Notes under the pieces: generated by a model
Told to the model about the DNA's origin: nothing
The model's input: the letters and a program-made list of their open reading frames with translations, nothing else
Database searches by the model: none
DNA from: Thermogutta sp.
Lineage (GTDB): Bacteria; Planctomycetota; Planctomycetia; Pirellulales; Thermoguttaceae
Length of the DNA stretch: 14,422 nt
Reading direction: 5' to 3'
Assembly (NCBI RefSeq): GCF_014359955.1
Contig: NZ_JACIYL010000020.1
Span: 1 to 14,422 of the forward strand
Program-made: the position numbers and the translations under genes
In this document: piece by piece, positions 14,350 to 14,422 of the stretch
Numbering within the stretch: position 1 is the first letter of the stretch
How the letters are laid out: every line of letters starts with the position of its first letter

Positions 14350-14422
14350 TCAACTGGCTGCTTCCTTCATGCGTCGTTCCCTGGCCTGATCGCGCACCTG
14401 TTGCAGGTTGATGATTTCCGCC
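14350..14422 (-). CDS. 3' end of an upstream gene (partial)
   Basis: The frame entering from the window edge encodes AEIINLQQVRDQARERRMKE and then AAS before a TGA at 14350-14352. The tail is helical and strongly charged. It is too short to identify. It runs in the same direction as the cmr operon but is separated from it by the cmr promoter, so it is probably an independent unit. Coding is supported only by the open frame and by the promoter starting right after its stop. Confidence 0.5.
   Translation of the reverse strand, partial: AEIINLQQVRDQARERRMKEAAS

Noticed and set aside
1..14422. CRISPR array, tRNA, rRNA or insertion sequence
   Set aside because: No regularly spaced repeats, tRNA-like cloverleaf, rRNA segment or transposase motif was seen. 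The only sizeable repeats are the two RHS core copies.

Overview
The window carries a nearly complete type III-B (Cmr) CRISPR-Cas effector operon on the minus strand (about 14.3 kb down to 5.5 kb). On the plus strand, to its left, are one secreted protein gene and a decayed RHS (rearrangement-hotspot) tip region. The RHS core sequence (YDAFG, LFLFTGRPFD, WLSEDPIG, YRYVGN) and the secreted propeller plus discoidin-like protein suggest a planctomycete-like bacterium. That placement is an inference from protein style, not from a marker gene. By eye the left 3 kb is less GC-rich than the cmr operon, which fits an accessory region.

Layout. 1-3.2 kb: a 337-residue membrane protein; an RHS core fragment joined to a roughly 200-residue variable C-terminal domain; a small four-helix membrane protein that may be its immunity protein; then a second, truncated copy of the same RHS core (two 120-bp direct repeats at 1430-1549 and 3033-3152). 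3.5-5.4 kb: a secreted beta-propeller protein with a C-terminal F5/8-type C-like domain. 5.5-7.0 kb (minus): a CARF plus PD-(D/E)XK nuclease of the Card1/Can2 kind. 7.0-14.2 kb (minus): cmr2, cmr3, cmr4, cmr5 and a single 858-codon gene in which Cmr6 and Cmr1 are fused and followed by an extra C-terminal domain. At 14.3 kb there is a strong sigma70-type promoter reading into the operon, and the 3' end of another minus-strand gene lies just upstream.

How the genes work together. Cmr3, Cmr4, Cmr5 and the Cmr6-Cmr1 fusion would assemble with Cas10/Cmr2 around a crRNA. Cmr4 would cut bound target RNA. Cmr2 keeps both palm motifs (MDGDRMG and GGDD) but has no N-terminal HD nuclease domain, so its main output should be cyclic oligoadenylate. 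The last gene of the operon is a CARF nuclease, the expected receiver of that signal. No Cas6, Cas1, Cas2 or CRISPR array is visible here, so crRNAs must come from elsewhere.

The most unusual features are the Cmr6-Cmr1 fusion with its added basic, probably beta-rich tail domain, and the 140-residue extension on the CARF nuclease. Also notable are the near-identical translation starts of the non-homologous cmr4 and cmr5 genes and the RHS displaced-tip arrangement.
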